NCBI RefSeq assembly: GCF_016808095.1
Contig: NC_068979.1
Span: forward strand, 25,324,460 to 25,388,459
Reading direction: 5' to 3'
DNA length: 64,000 nucleotides
From: Vigna angularis
Lineage: Eukaryota > Streptophyta > Magnoliopsida > Fabales > Fabaceae
In this document: positions 37,754 through 50,543 of the stretch, piece by piece
Layout of the letters: each line of letters starts with the position of its first letter
Numbering within the stretch: position 1 is the first letter of the stretch
Notes under the pieces: model-generated
Database searches by the model: none
Seen by the model: only the letters and a program-made list of their open reading frames with translations
Told to the model about the DNA's origin: nothing
Made by a program: the position numbers and the translations under genes

Positions 37754-37934
37754 CAGAACGGTTTCGGAAACCGAATTCTAACCTAAGATTAAGAAAAGTA
37801 TATAAGTTAAAATTCGGTTTCCCAATATTCCAATTCTGAGGTTAGAAAAGTGTGCTAGTAAATATAAAACACAGTATGCTATCTGGCTAATATTAAATTG
37901 TTCTGTGTTATGTCATAAAAAAAAAGTCAATCTC

Positions 37935-38210
37935 TATTTACCTCTTTTGAATAAGGTGATTTTAGTTTTAAATTAATGTGATTTAATTAAGTTTAAATGA
38001 CCATTTATTAAATATGGTTGTCTATTAAATTCTTAATTTTTTCTATTTTTTAATTAATTTTTTTATCAAGTAATATAGTTTGTATCTTTTCCAATTATTT
38101 AACCAACTTTCATGCATTAAGAAATTTGAAGTTTGATTTTTAATATACGACATTATTTTGGACTCTAAGTGACTTTTTGCTATTTTTTTTTATTTTCATA
38201 TAAATTATGG
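37935..38210 (+). pseudogene. Decayed RING-H2 gene copy, 3' part (end of exon 2, intron 2)
   Basis: CCTCTTTTGAATAAGGTGAT and the following TTTAGTTTTA, TTTAATTAAGTTTAAATG and GTGACTTTTTG stretches match the end of exon 2 and intron 2 of the intact gene (38905-39125). No copy of exons 3 and 4 follows; the next sequence is the upstream region of the intact gene. Confidence 0.75.
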
Positions 38211-38521
38211 TAAATAACGAATCATCATTATCATTACTTACTTATTGTCAACACTTTATCATCATCTAATACAACCAATGAAATTCATTTAGAAGTATTA
38301 TTTTATATTAATTAGTTTTTGTAACCACTAACACATAAATTAAATAAAAAAACTCAATAAAAAAATATAAAAGAATATATACATATCATTTTTGAAAATT
38401 AAAACTTTATGTGGTAGTTATTCTTAGAAACTGATTTGATAAAAAGAAGATTTGTAACTTATTCTGTTGTGTGTATATATAAGTGTGTTTTGAAGACTTC
38501 GTTTTACTGATAAAGTTTATA

Positions 38522-39138
38522 ATGGGTTGCTTTGTTTCTTGTTTTAGGGGAAGACAACATCGGGAAGATGAGATAAATGTAGATGATATAGATATTGTTA
38601 ATGAATTGCGATTCCTTGCGGTGATTACTTCCTCTTCCTCTCTTTTCATGTAAAAATGTTTTATGTTTCCTCTCTTTTCATGTAAAAATGTTTTATGTTT
38701 TATTAGTCTTTTAGAAGTTTTTTTTACATAGTAAAATAAATTGATTATTTGATATTTGTTTTGTTTTGGCATTGACAGCCCTCAAGGCAGAGTGGATCAA
38801 ATAATTCAGTGGCGGAAGCTGGTGTAACTATATCGCCCAAAAGTATGGAGGACTATTCAAAATCGACTCCTAGTAACTCTTCCTCCGACGATAACTGTCA
38901 CTGTCCTACCTGTTTTGAAGGTGATTTTAGTTTTATGTTATTATAATTTAATTAAGTTTAAATGTTTTCTATTGACTTTTTATCAAATATTTTTGTCTAT
39001 TAAATCTTATTTTTTATATTTTTAATTAATTTTTTATATTTTTTTAATAAGTGAGCTCCCATTATTTAATATAAGACGAAATTTTCATATATGACTCTCC
39101 GTGACTTTTTTTGTTAATTTCTTATATACGAGTTAATC

Positions 39139-39183
<45 letters not shown>

Positions 39184-39650
39184 TTTAGTGAATAGTTTCC
39201 GTATATGCAGTTATGATAATGCAGTTTAGTATTTTGAGATTAGCAGAACATATTAAGAATTTGTTGTTTTAATAAATATTTTTCAAATATATATTTGAGA
39301 AAAAGATAGGAATATTAACCTAGATAGTACTTCTTTAGTATAATTGATAAATTGATAATTAGGGTACATGTTTGTTTATATGTGACAGAATACAGCGAAG
39401 AAAACCCCAAGATTACAACAAAGTGCAATCACCATTATCACCTTTGCTGTATATTAGAGTGGCAGGAGCGAAATAACACCTGTCCATTTTGTAGGCAGGT
39501 AAGTACATGAAATCTTCCATAAATAAAATTTAGTTAAACAATTTGTTACTACAAAGACTCAGAAAATGCATGATTTGATATATATATATAACACTGACAC
39601 TCTTTTGTTCCTATGTGGGTTTACAGGTGATTGATTTTGATGAACTATAG
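38522..39650 (+). CDS. RING-H2 E3 ubiquitin ligase-like protein, four exons
   Basis: Exons 38522-38620, 38779-38920, 39389-39498 and 39627-39650 join through GT-AG introns with matching phases to give 124 residues. The start MGCFVSCF is Gly-Cys rich and fits N-myristoylation plus palmitoylation, as in related plant RING proteins. The RING finger is at the C-terminus: CPTC (exon 2), then CNHHYHLCCILEW and CPFC (exon 3), a C3H2C3 pattern with the tryptophan typical of E2 contact. It ends QVIDFDEL. Overall it resembles the At3g02290 group of RING ligases, which normally have about 200 or more residues, so this one is short through a reduced N-terminal half. It should ubiquitinate unknown targets at membranes. 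Intron 1 has a 32-bp tandem duplication and intron 2 a (TA)n tract. It has a decayed neighbour copy upstream. Confidence 0.85.
38637..38700. repeat. 32-bp tandem duplication in intron 1 of the RING gene
   Basis: Two perfect copies of a unit starting CCTCTCTTTTCATGTAAAAA, at 38637 and 38669. Confidence 0.95.
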
Positions 39651-41219
39651 CTTAACACAGAATCAAGACTATGTGTCTATAAGTATTTTCAAATATTTCT
39701 TTTTTCTTTATTTATATTTTCATTCATACGTGAATATTATATTTAAATCGTAATTTAGATTATTTTATTTTGTGTAATCTCAACTAATTTGTTAGTTTCT
39801 TTAGAGACTTTAAGTCATTTAAAATATATACAAAATTTCATACTAGATATCATAGATACATATAGCTTTATGTGGAAAGCCGATGAAAGTCATATGTACG
39901 GCTTGGAGGAAGATCTTTCATATCTTTCAAGATCACCCTACAATATGGTGCCAAAAAGTCATAATAAATTATTTTAGCCTTTCTAAAAGTTCTAAAAAAA
40001 CGGATTCCTCCTTTCACATGAGGTACTGCAGAAGAAAAAACCGCAAAATCCAATCCAATTTATCGTAATCGATTAGTTAACATGTTAACCGTATTCTGAA
40101 ACATAGAAAAAATCATTAGCTTATTAAATTCTGAAAAAGAAAAAGGTAAATCAAATTATTAAAATAAAAATAATATGGAAAAAAAATATATAACTCTTTT
40201 CTATCTTTTTCCCAACCAATAAGCCCTTCTTTTTCTTCATTTTCTTGTCTTCATTTTTTTTTCTTCCTTTCATATATGCTTCTCTTGGTATATCATGGCT
40301 TACTATCTCGTTGTATTTCTTTTTCTCAAAGTCTATTGAATTTCTACATCCTCTTGATTCCATAATGATGGGAAAAATATGAATTAAAGAAAATAATTAA
40401 CCACTCTTACAATAATTTGTTTAGTTAAGTCCTTTTAAGTAAATCTTTTGGGATAAATAAGACTATGTATTTGATATATTAGAAATTTATCTATCAAGAT
40501 TATCGAATTTATCTCAAAAACCTTGAACATTTTAAATTTTTATTTATTTACTTTAATACATCAATATTTGCTTGCAATATTTAGATTTTTTTTTAAATAA
40601 CGTCGTTGCTCTTAGTGATGGTATTTAAAGGTAGTGATTGAATTCTTTTTATATGCGTGTTTTTGAATTTCTTTTTTAGGAAAACAAATAATTGGTAAAT
40701 AGGTTATTTTGAGGATTTTAGTTTTTATCAGTAGTAAATGAAGAATAATATTAAATCTTTTTCAATTTTACTTGATTGTTTATTATCTTAATTATTGATG
40801 GACCTTTTAAATAATTAATTTTGATATTGATGTATGATTTTTCGTTCATCACAAGGAAAATTCTTCTATGATCCAAATTTTGATATATATAAATGACGTA
40901 AAGTTTTGAAAACACACATCGTCCAAATTTTGTATTGAAACATTCTCATAACTATAATGTGTGAAACAATAATCCTTTGTGAGAATTTTTGGAGTAATTT
41001 TGGAGGAGCCATTGTGAAGATTCAAAGGTTCAAGCTTTCCCTATAAATCTTTGTGTGATTTCTTTTATTGTTCTTACTTATTAATCTTTTAATTCTTTAA
41101 AAAATTGACAAGTTCATCTTTAACATATTTTATACACCTAATTTTTCCAATGATAAAACCAGTTTTAAACCAATTCACCCATTTCTTGATTGATATATTG
41201 ATCATTCAATTTTAACAAT
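39651..41219. other. Spacer and probable 5' LTR of a copia relic
   Basis: No gene recognised from 39651 to about 40900. From about 40900 to 41215 the sequence directly precedes a primer-site motif and probably is the worn 5' LTR of the copia relic, but its left boundary is not defined. Confidence 0.35.
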
Positions 41220-42520
41220 TGGCACCAGAGCTTGTTAATCAAATTTTAATCAATAAAATGATCCTATCATGACCAATATATCTCAAACTTTTGCGAAGGG
41301 GCACCCATAAATAGACCACCTTTGTTTGCTGGAGAAAAGTACCTTTTTTGAAAAATTAGAATGAAAATCTTAGAATCAGTGGACAAAGGTGTATAGGATG
41401 TTGTTGTCAATAGACCTTTTCAACCTACAAAGATTGAAAATGAAAAATTATGCCTAAGGAGTTTTCATAATGGAATCTGGATGAAAAATAAGAGGGCACA
41501 TTATGATGTGAGGGGTAAAAATATAATATCATTTGCACTAACCCTTGATGAATTCTATAAAGTTTCTATGTGTGAAATATCTAAAGAAATGTGGGATGTT
41601 CTTCAAGTAACACATGAAGGTACATATGAAGTTAAAAGGGCTAGAACACCTTTATTCAAGAGTATGAAATGTTTAGGATGAAAAATGGAAAGAACATATA
41701 TGATGTATAGAAAAGATTTACTCATATAGTCAATCATCTATTGGCTCTTGGAAAAACATTTGATAAGAGGAACTTGACATCAAGATTTTGAAGAGCTTAA
41801 ACAGAACGTGGCAGCCCAAAGTCACTACAATATCAAAATCCAGAGATCTCACTACAATGAACATGGCCACAATGTTTGGAAAATTGAGAGAACACGAGTT
41901 AAAATTATGGAGACTCAAAGAAGAAGAAGGAGAGAAAAGAGACACGATTGCCTTGAAATCTGTTGTCAGAACTACTGCAAAATCCACCTGTTTTGAATGT
42001 GGAAAAGTAGGACATATCAAGCTAGAGTGTCGTGTACTCAAACTGAAGTAGAAACTAGAAGAGAAAAATGATGTCAATAGACACAAAAAGAAAAAGAAAG
42101 CATGGGAGGACAATGCATCCAACACCTCTAATGAATCCAATGAGAACTTTGAAGAAGAAACAAATTTTTGCTTGATGGCCAAATCTACATCATTTGAAAG
42201 TAGTGTGAGTAGTTTTGAATTTGAAAGCATTGAAAATAAGTATTATCAATTACTTGTATTTCAAGAACTGCATGAGAAAGCTAGAAAACTCTAGTACTCA
42301 AACTATAAGTATAAAAGTGAAAACAAGTGGTTGGAAAATAGAATAGAGGTTCTAAGTAGTGAAAATGAAAGTCTAAAATCAAAACTGGAATTTCTAGAAA
42401 ATATCTCTAAAAACATCATGCATGAGAACAAGAAATGTGATCAAAATTGTGAAAATATTCCAAGACAAATGGAAACAATCAACCATAGAGGCTTAACACT
42501 CCATGGAATGATGAAATAAC
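41220..42520 (+). pseudogene. Ty1/copia 5' relic: primer site, gag and zinc knuckle
   Basis: A worn primer site TGGCACCAGAGC (41220-41231; the intact form is TGGTATCAGAGC) is followed by a gag frame from 41269 (MTNISQTFAKGHP). Later segments read TLDEFYKVSMCEISKEMWDV and VTHEGTYEVK (41540-41640), SRDLTTMNMATMFGKLREHE, and a zinc knuckle CFECGKVGHIKLEC (about 41992-42033). A Lys/Asn/Glu-rich stretch and a coiled-coil-like piece (42331-42519) follow, as in legume copia gag proteins. Several stops and frame changes break it. No protease, integrase or RT is left. It is the same family as the relic at 10216-10708. Confidence 0.82.
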
Positions 42521-44956
42521 CTGAAAATAGAAGAATATAGGATGAAGAACATGAAAGAAGAGAGAGGATGAAATTTGAACCCCCCAAAAGGTTCCTAAGT
42601 TCCCTAATGTGTTTCCTAAGTCTTTTTATATAGAAATTGGATTGAGCTTTGTTTCAGGCTTTTCTGTTGATGTAATCTTCTTAATGATAATGTAATCTCC
42701 TCCAATTATCTTCTAAATAATCCAACATCTTCAAAATATATTTGATTGTTGTGGAGATCTAAAAATATTTGAGAAGATATACACTAGATTAAAAAAGATT
42801 TGGTAAATATTATCTTTTGATATTTATTGATATAGTTAAATAATATCAAATAAAATATCTTAAGATATATTTCCCTAAATTATTTTAATCATAAACATTT
42901 ATCAATTATCAAACCTCGTGTAGTAGAAAAATAAATAAACAAATAAAACCGCAAGATCTAATTTTTGATGCATCTTCCCTCTTCTTGGTTTAGCCAAATT
43001 TCTTCACTTTTTCATGCTATGTTTGGATTGACTTCTAGTCTTGATTATTTGCTATCCTTATCTTTAAGGTATCATGAAACTTTAACTAATTTATTTCCAC
43101 ACATCAATGAGTTCAACTTAACTACAGTTGCATTAACACACCTTAAAATATCCAAAGAACATTTATGCAACTAAAAAACTATTTTTAACATGTTTTTGTA
43201 TCTCATGCTAAATAAACCCAATTATAGCAAATCCTAATTAAAATATTCTATTAAATTATAAAAACTAATTAAGAATCCAATATTAAAGGCTAAATGAAGA
43301 TATCAATATGCATTCATCACTAACGCACTTAAATAATTTAAGTGTTAGAGTGTCTTCTGCAGACATAACCCCTATTCGGCTAAGAGAGGACAAGTACCCC
43401 TGAAGTTGGAAGCTTTGAGTGTTTGTAGTGCTTATTAGAGTTTTCGTAGGATATATTTTACTTTGTAAGAACATATATATTTGCCTATTGTTCTTACATG
43501 ACCAAAAATACCCTACAAAAACTTCATAAGTAAGCTCTTCAACTCTTAAGCCAAAATGCTTCAAGATCCCGGTATTGTTTCAAATTGAAAGAGGTGTGCT
43601 AGCAAAAGACACTCCGCTCAAGTTAGGAGTATACGTCTCGAAGTAATAAATGTTGTAATAATGAACATAATTAATTTACGTCGTGAACTGTGTTATTTAT
43701 ACTATATTCATAGACTTTTACCTTCATGAATCTTGTCCACAAGTATAAGGTTTATTAATTTGCTTAATGCTTTGTCAAGATGCTTTAGCGGTTAACTTAA
43801 CTAATAAATTTATCTCCAAGTTTGCTAAGTCCTAGCTGACATTGTTTGGTGTTGATCAAGGAGATATCGGTCATCTAGACATGATATGAGATGTTAGGTA
43901 CTTATTGATTTGAGTCAATATTGAGAATACACTGAGATTTTATCATATTAGGTGACTGAGATGATCTTGGAAAGTTTCCGTACAATTATATAAATTATAT
44001 TTTAGATTTAAAATATATCATTTAAATTGTGACATTTTTTTAATATTGACAATTTCATTTTAAAAACTATTAAATTCTAATGTAAAAATTAAAAAAGAGA
44101 AAACTTAAAGGAAATAAATAGGTAAAATATCAAAATGTATATAAAAATGGATCTATTTTGACAAGGTTGTATGTAAATTCACGTGTTTTATGAAAAAGTT
44201 CACCACATCCGAAAATACAAATTATATCCAAATTCAAGTTACTTAGAACAAAAGAATTTCAATTTATTTCAAGCATTATTTTTTAGTTAATATCATCAGA
44301 ATTATACCTTATAATGGAAATCAATACGAAATATGATTTGTAGAAATAAAATGACAAAAAAGTGGAAATAGAAAAGAGATAAATAAATAGAGTGGTATTT
44401 GGTAAAAGAAGAAGTAGAAGAAGGAAGAAAGAGAGTTGTAAGGATATATTATAGATTTTATTTTTTAACACAAGTGAATAAAAATAATAAATATGACAGA
44501 TTTTTAGAAGTGCATGTATAAGATCATCATTAATCAATATTATTGATGTCTTGTTAATTTTTAAACTAAACAATTTACACTTGTTTGTTAACCATTCTCC
44601 CTTTTCTTTATTCATATCAAATACAATTAATGTAATAATCTTAAAATCATAGACTCAACAAAAGATAAAATATACAACACACATAAAAAAAGAAACACTA
44701 AAAATTACATATCACAAACCTTACAAATTAAGGTGATCTTCAAAGTAAGGAAAACAGTATAAATTAACAAAAGTTTACACTATTAGGCTTCAAATTCAAT
44801 ATGTTTACAAACAAAAGTTTCTCAAACTAGTGTCTTCAAAGTAGGGCAAAACCATAGACCCAAATAAACATATAAAGCATTAAAACATACTACTACTTAT
44901 GGTTATATATGCGAACAATTATATAGTGTTATCCACCTCAGAGAGGAAACAAGTTT
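42521..44956. other. Intergenic region with a hairpin
   Basis: Holds the inverted repeat at 43395-43575 listed separately; otherwise AT-rich without a recognisable gene. The last bases are probably the 3' UTR of the AP1-type gene. Confidence 0.45.
43395..43575. repeat. Long imperfect hairpin (foldback element or small-RNA precursor candidate)
   Basis: The left arm 43395-43473 pairs with the right arm 43489-43575 in reverse complement (inner part GTAAGAACA with TGTTCTTAC is perfect; GTAGGATAT with the reverse of ATACCCTAC further out). The loop is about 15 nt. Confidence 0.65.
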
Positions 44957-47935
44957 TCAGAAGCATCCAAGGTGGCAAGAATACAGTGGTTCCAGGGTCA
45001 GATCAAGACCATTCCTTCCTAGTTCTGGTGCAGCATCTTGATTGAAATTATTGCCACTGCACAAACAACATTACACATGGTGGGAGGGTTGCAGTACCAA
45101 AAGAAGAATTCCAAAGAGGTAAAGCAATTTTCCAACAAGAATATGGACAAATGCAACTGCAATTTTTCTTTTTACTTTCTCAGTAAAATAGATGGTTTTT
45201 TTAAGTAAGATAAAAGATAATGTTTTTGTAACTAAAAAATTTAAAAGGGTAATTAAACAAAATGAAGATGAGAAATTATAACTTCATGTCATAAGAAAGG
45301 TTACCCTACCCTATGTTCAAGCTTGGAAGTGGTTGCTGCTGTGGTAAGAAAGATGTGTCAACCCTGTAGTTTGGCTGTTCCCATTGTACAGCATGTTGTG
45401 CTACAGCCTGCTCTTTCTCCTTGATCTGATTTCATATCAGATATAGTTAAAAGGAAGACACATATATGGCTAACAATAAAGCAATAACAACCTACAATAA
45501 TATGGCTAAAACTTCATTCATTGAGTTCTCATTCCATAATTATAGGAAAGATCACTTTCTGTCAGTTACAAATTACAACTATAACTGTCAAAAGTTAAGA
45601 CAATAATAAGCTTGTATTAGTTTCAATGGCAATTGTAACCTAAGGTGAGTTTATACAAATAATAAATATGATTCTAAAATTGAAACTTTCTTTAGAAATA
45701 AAATGTATACTGGGGTATGGAAACATTATAGAGAATTATTAGATTCAAATTCAGTTAGTTCTTTTAATTGTTAAAACAGGAATGAGACATGAAACAATGG
45801 TTTTGTGGTGATGAAGGAAAGATTTGATTAAGATGATTGGAAGCATGGATATAAACCTAGGGCTAAATCAGGAAGAAAAAATAATGTGTAAGAAAGGTGT
45901 GTATGAATTTGTGAGACCAATAGGAAGATAGCATTTTCTTAAGTAACTCATTGGACATTTATAAATTTACTCAAATGAATATAATTGTCGAGGAATTTTA
46001 TGTTAAGGAATACAAATAATTTCACTGTTCAACATCTAGAAGTTCTTTTATGTTATGTCCACATTAGGTTAAGAATTAACAAGCAAAAGAGAGAATATAT
46101 GTGAAAAAGTAATAGAACAATCAAACTAATATTATGAAACACTCTTACAATAGTGTCTATAAGCAACAAACTGGACTAAATTAAGCATTGATTATCGTGG
46201 TAAAATGAAGTTTAGCTGGTCGGAGAAAAAGGAAAGTTGTAAAGGAAAGTCTTGGTCACCTTCTTTGCAAGGATGCTATTCTGCTCTTGTATCCTTTTCT
46301 CCTGTCACACATAGAGAATCAGAAGACAGTACAAATCTCCATATCAGTTTCTTTTAGACAGAGAGACACAACCATTTTATATTTGCTTCCACCAATATTA
46401 TAATTATCTTTCACTTTAGGGACAGAAAGCTAAAAATAAAGCCAAGAGAAACTTGAAGTTAAAGCCACACCTTTTTCTGAAGCTCAGAAATAGACTCGTA
46501 CATGAGATCGTTCTATTAAAACATAACACAGATCAGTGCCAAAGTTACACACATACACATGAAATATGAAAGCAAATTAACATGATAAGGTATATGTTCT
46601 ATGCGTACCCTCCTATTGCGGATGTTTTTGAGAGAAGTATCTAACTGCTGCTCCAAACTCTGAAGCTCTTTGAGGCTCATCGAAGCCAAATCTTCTCCCA
46701 TATAGTGCCTGTAAAAGGGTTCAAGTGTGAGAGGATGATCAAATCAAACTATGACAGAAAATTAAAGCATGAATGTAGATTAGATATAGGTCCTCGTGTA
46801 CCTGTAGTTTCTTTGCAAAAGGTCAATCTTTGCCTTGAGTCTAGTATATTCAATGGTCCAGTTTCCCTGCACAATTTACACATATACATGTAGTGCATAG
46901 TTTTGTAGTTTTGCCCGGTACTGTTATTTAAATATTGGTTTTGATTCCATCACTTTTGCAGCATTCCATATTTCCAACACATTCATATATGCATGACTTA
47001 GTCTTTTAAGTTCCTATATAGCTTAGACCAAACTGTGTGCCTATTGTATAACAAGAATCAATTGTGTACTGCAGAACGTTAATGCAAAATAATGATGCAA
47101 ATGAGAATTTACACATGCCTACACTCAGGAGTGTGTATATTTCAAGACAAACCTGTGTCTCAGAATCATTTGCCACTAGCTGCCTCTCTGCATAGGCATA
47201 CCTCTCATGGCGTTCCAGTATCTTCTCCATGCTGTTCAATCATAAGAGTTCTCAATGAATATTATTCTCCTATGATGATATCAATTTACACTGTATTTGC
47301 AGTACATATTACTGCGTTTAAATAACAAAATATATCTGTGTTGCGTAATAACGTGATGAAATAGGTGTTTATAAATATATGCTGTATGATATGACTCTAG
47401 TAGTTACGGTGAAGATATTTCATCCTGTTCAAATTAAAAGTTCCTGTATGTTAATAGCGCTATTTGACAATCTTTAAAATAAGTTCATCCAAATCTATGA
47501 AATTAAGGAATTTCCTCAGTTTTACTGTAAAAATTATTTATCTGGGATGCTGCACCCATCAACGAAAAGTAACCCTTTAATAACAAGAATGTCAAATCGT
47601 GATGCTTTTGAGTTTTGATAATTCAAAAGAAGAAGAAAAGGTACAGAACTCTAAACCAAAAGAAGGTCTAGCAAATCTTGCTTGAGGTGCTGAACTGAAA
47701 GGACATAAGATAGAAAACAAGAAGACAAATATGAAGCAAGGACTGTCACAACCTCCACACAGTCTGCAAGAGATTCACCCCGTCTTGAATTTCACCAAAA
47801 GAAAAACAAAAATTAGGGTTCTTGTACCGGTTATGGTCGTACTCTATGATTTTCTAGCTAGGACAGGCAGAATCTCGCATTCGGGGTAATGTATTTTCTT
47901 CTTTCTGATGAGAGAAACATATACACTCGAAAGAG

Positions 47936-47967
<32 letters not shown>

Positions 47968-48649
47968 TGCACTTAATTATAGCACTACTAAACCATTGAC
48001 GCGTGTTTACCCCAAAAATTGCAAACAAACTCAGAGAGAAGTGTAACTGTATATTTTGCTGGTTCAAATTGAGAAAACTATCTGCACAACAATACCTCCT
48101 TTTCAAAAAAAAGGATCAACTGGTTTTGTATCTGTCTCTGCACAATCAATATAAATCATAAACGAGGCTTGATATGAAATAAAAAACAAGTATTAACAAA
48201 ATAAAGGAGAGGAATGAAGTTTCCTTTCAAGTTTCGAACCCCAAACCACAAAAAGCCCTTAGAGCAAAAAAAAGGCAAGAAAATTAAGAAAAAAATAGTA
48301 GTTCAAAATAATTCAAGACAGAAATAGAAAACTGAGTGCATATATATACTAGGTATATATGTTTACATGACCTGAATTAACGACCAACACACATAATATA
48401 TATATATGTCTGATATAGATCTATATGGTTGATATGCATAGATATAGATAGGCATTTGCATTACCATGAATCAGTGGCATACTCAAAGAGCTTTCCTTTG
48501 TGAGAGAAGACAATCAAAGCAACCTCAGCATCACAGAGTACAGAGATCTCATGAGCTTTCTTGAGCAAGCCACCTCTCCTTTTGGAGAAAGTTACCTGGC
48601 GATTGATCTTGTTCTCTATCCTCTTGAGCTGTACCCTACCCCTTCCCAT
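44957..48649 (-). CDS. AP1: APETALA1-type MIKC MADS-box transcription factor, eight exons
   Basis: Exons (minus strand) 48649-48465, 47231-47153, 46866-46802, 46708-46609, 46512-46471, 46301-46260, 45425-45310 and 45056-44957 have consistent phases and the classic MIKC lengths 185, 79, 65, 100, 42, 42. The product has 242 residues. MADS domain 1-60 ([20 protein letters not shown], then [20 protein letters not shown]), I region, K domain from about residue 88 ([34 protein letters not shown]), C-terminal region Gln-rich. It ends [16 protein letters not shown], the euAP1 motif, so this is AP1/SQUA lineage and not FUL. It should bind CArG boxes with SEP partners in the nucleus and specify floral meristem, sepals and petals. 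The CFxx prenylation box stops after CF. Intron 1 (1.2 kb) is the longest, as usual. A SEP-type gene lies upstream on the same strand. Confidence 0.94.
47936..47961. repeat. (TA)n tract in intron 1 of the AP1-type gene
   Basis: About 13 TA units within the first intron. Confidence 0.95.
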
Positions 48650-50543
48650 CTTAGTTGTTGTTACGTTGATTTTGTTTAAATGATTATTTGTGAGTTATAT
48701 ATGCGTATATAAAGGTAGTGAGTTAAGCAATTAGTAAAATTTTGAAGGAAGAAAAGCCAGGAGCCAAAGAAGGAAAAAAGGAAGGAAAAACGGAAGAAGG
48801 AAGGGTAAAAGGGTGGCAAAAATGGTGAAGCGAGGGTGGGAATGTTAGTTCATGGATGTTTCTTCTTCTGGACAGGAATAGAGTGGTGTCATGGGAAAGC
48901 ACAGTGAGCGGAAGTGTGCAATGTTATGGTAACCATAAAAGGTGAGAACCAAAATGGAAGTGGTGAAAAAATATCTGAAGCTGGGGTTTGGTGACAAGTG
49001 GTTTTGGTTTCTGGTTTGGGAAAGGAGAAGTAGTTTATGGAGGATGCGTTGTCGGCGTCTCATTGGTTCACCACTGTACTGCGTTCATGTGTGTCGTATA
49101 GCTCTTTATGGCCACACAGTGATGATGATATTACTTTTATTTTAATGACGGAGGGTCCCACATGTTAAGGGCTTTGCCTTTTTCGAATATGGCTGCCTGC
49201 CCTTCCTCCCTAGCTCACCCATAGCCATAGGAGAGGAATAGGAATAGCATAAATACACATCACAAACAAAGAATGACATGGTTCAATCACAATAATCACA
49301 TTTCATTTCTCAATTCCTTTCTACCATTAACTCATAATCATCTTTTTAATGTAAATATACTGTAAGAATTGGACATCACAGAGGATTATGGTGTTAAATA
49401 AGATGGCCTTTGCAAAAAGTTCCACTCTTTAATATTCACAAAACATTCCAATTTCACTTCTACAGTATTACTATTGTTTAAGATACTCTTGTCTCTAAAA
49501 ATAAATTACTTCTTTAATTTATTAAGGTGAGACCAAACAAATATTAAAGACTATTGTCTCCAAAATAAACAAATTATAGCCATAATTTCTCAAATATTAA
49601 AAATAGTATCAATAAATATATATATATATATATATAAACTAAAATGTCATTCAAAAATAATTGTGTATTATTGCATACGTAATATGTTGATAATAGCCAA
49701 AATTTGTCATTAATTCAATTTTATTAATGAATTATCAAAGACTAACAATTTGTTCATAAAGTTGTTCATAAATTTTATCGACAAATTTCATGATTGGTCG
49801 GTAATTATCTATAATAAAAAATCCATCATTAAATATTTGTCAATAAATATTTCAGTAACTACTATCGAATTCTAGTCATTGGTAATTTGTTAGTAGCGAC
49901 TTAGTCTTCTTCTACCTCCACCTCTTCTCTTTTATCTATTTTATTCTTCCTCCATTGTCACCATCATCACTGTCACAACTGCTATCACCTATAACTTATC
50001 CTCTTTATTCTCTCCTTCTCCTCTTCTTTCACCACCATTGTACCTCTATGTCATCGTCTCGATTTTGTATCACCATCAAGTCATTGACACCAAGTCATCG
50101 CCATAATTGTCACTTACTTCAAATAAAACAAGCATAGCTGATGGTGAAAATCTGTCAAAAACATCAAAATTCATCGACAACAACATTTCTTAACGGATTT
50201 CGATGAATAAAAATGTCAATAAAAATGTATTCAGTAATTTTCAAAGGAAAAATCTATTGGTAAATTCCATCAATAATTTTCAAAGAAAAAATCTATTGGT
50301 AATTATCAAAGAAAAAATCCCTCAGTAAATTTCGTCGATAAATTCTCCAATCTGGTTCATCTTCTTCCTTCTTTCTTGTTTTTTTATTTGTGCATGGTGA
50401 ATCTTGTGGTGAGTTCTCGTTTGCTTGTGACAACGTGGAGGAATTATGGTGGTTGTGACATTGTCGTGGTGGTGAGTAGATTTGATGGAGCTACGGGCAA
50501 ATTCTTTGTCTCTTTGTAGTGCTTAAGTGCAAAACTTTGTTTG

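Larger units (their letters stand above)
35791..37928. mobile_element. Mutator-like non-autonomous DNA transposon with long terminal inverted repeats
   Basis: The left end (35791 to about 36060) matches the right end (about 37600-37928) in reverse complement: poly-T, TATGACATAA-like, AATTTAATATTA(C/G)(G/C)CAGATAGCA, GTTTTATATTTAC, then TTAGGTTAGAATT(T/C)GGTTT and TTCGGAAACCGAATT, followed by a (TA)n tract in each arm. A degenerate 9-10-bp flank duplication (ATCTCTGT left, ATCTCTAT right) fits Mutator-like elements. It interrupts exon 2 of the decayed RING copy. No transposase is visible. The inside is built of repeats, listed separately. Confidence 0.7.

Noticed and set aside
48845..49145. 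Overlapping frames upstream of the AP1-type gene
   Set aside because: They lie in promoter or leader sequence and show no domain or splice support.
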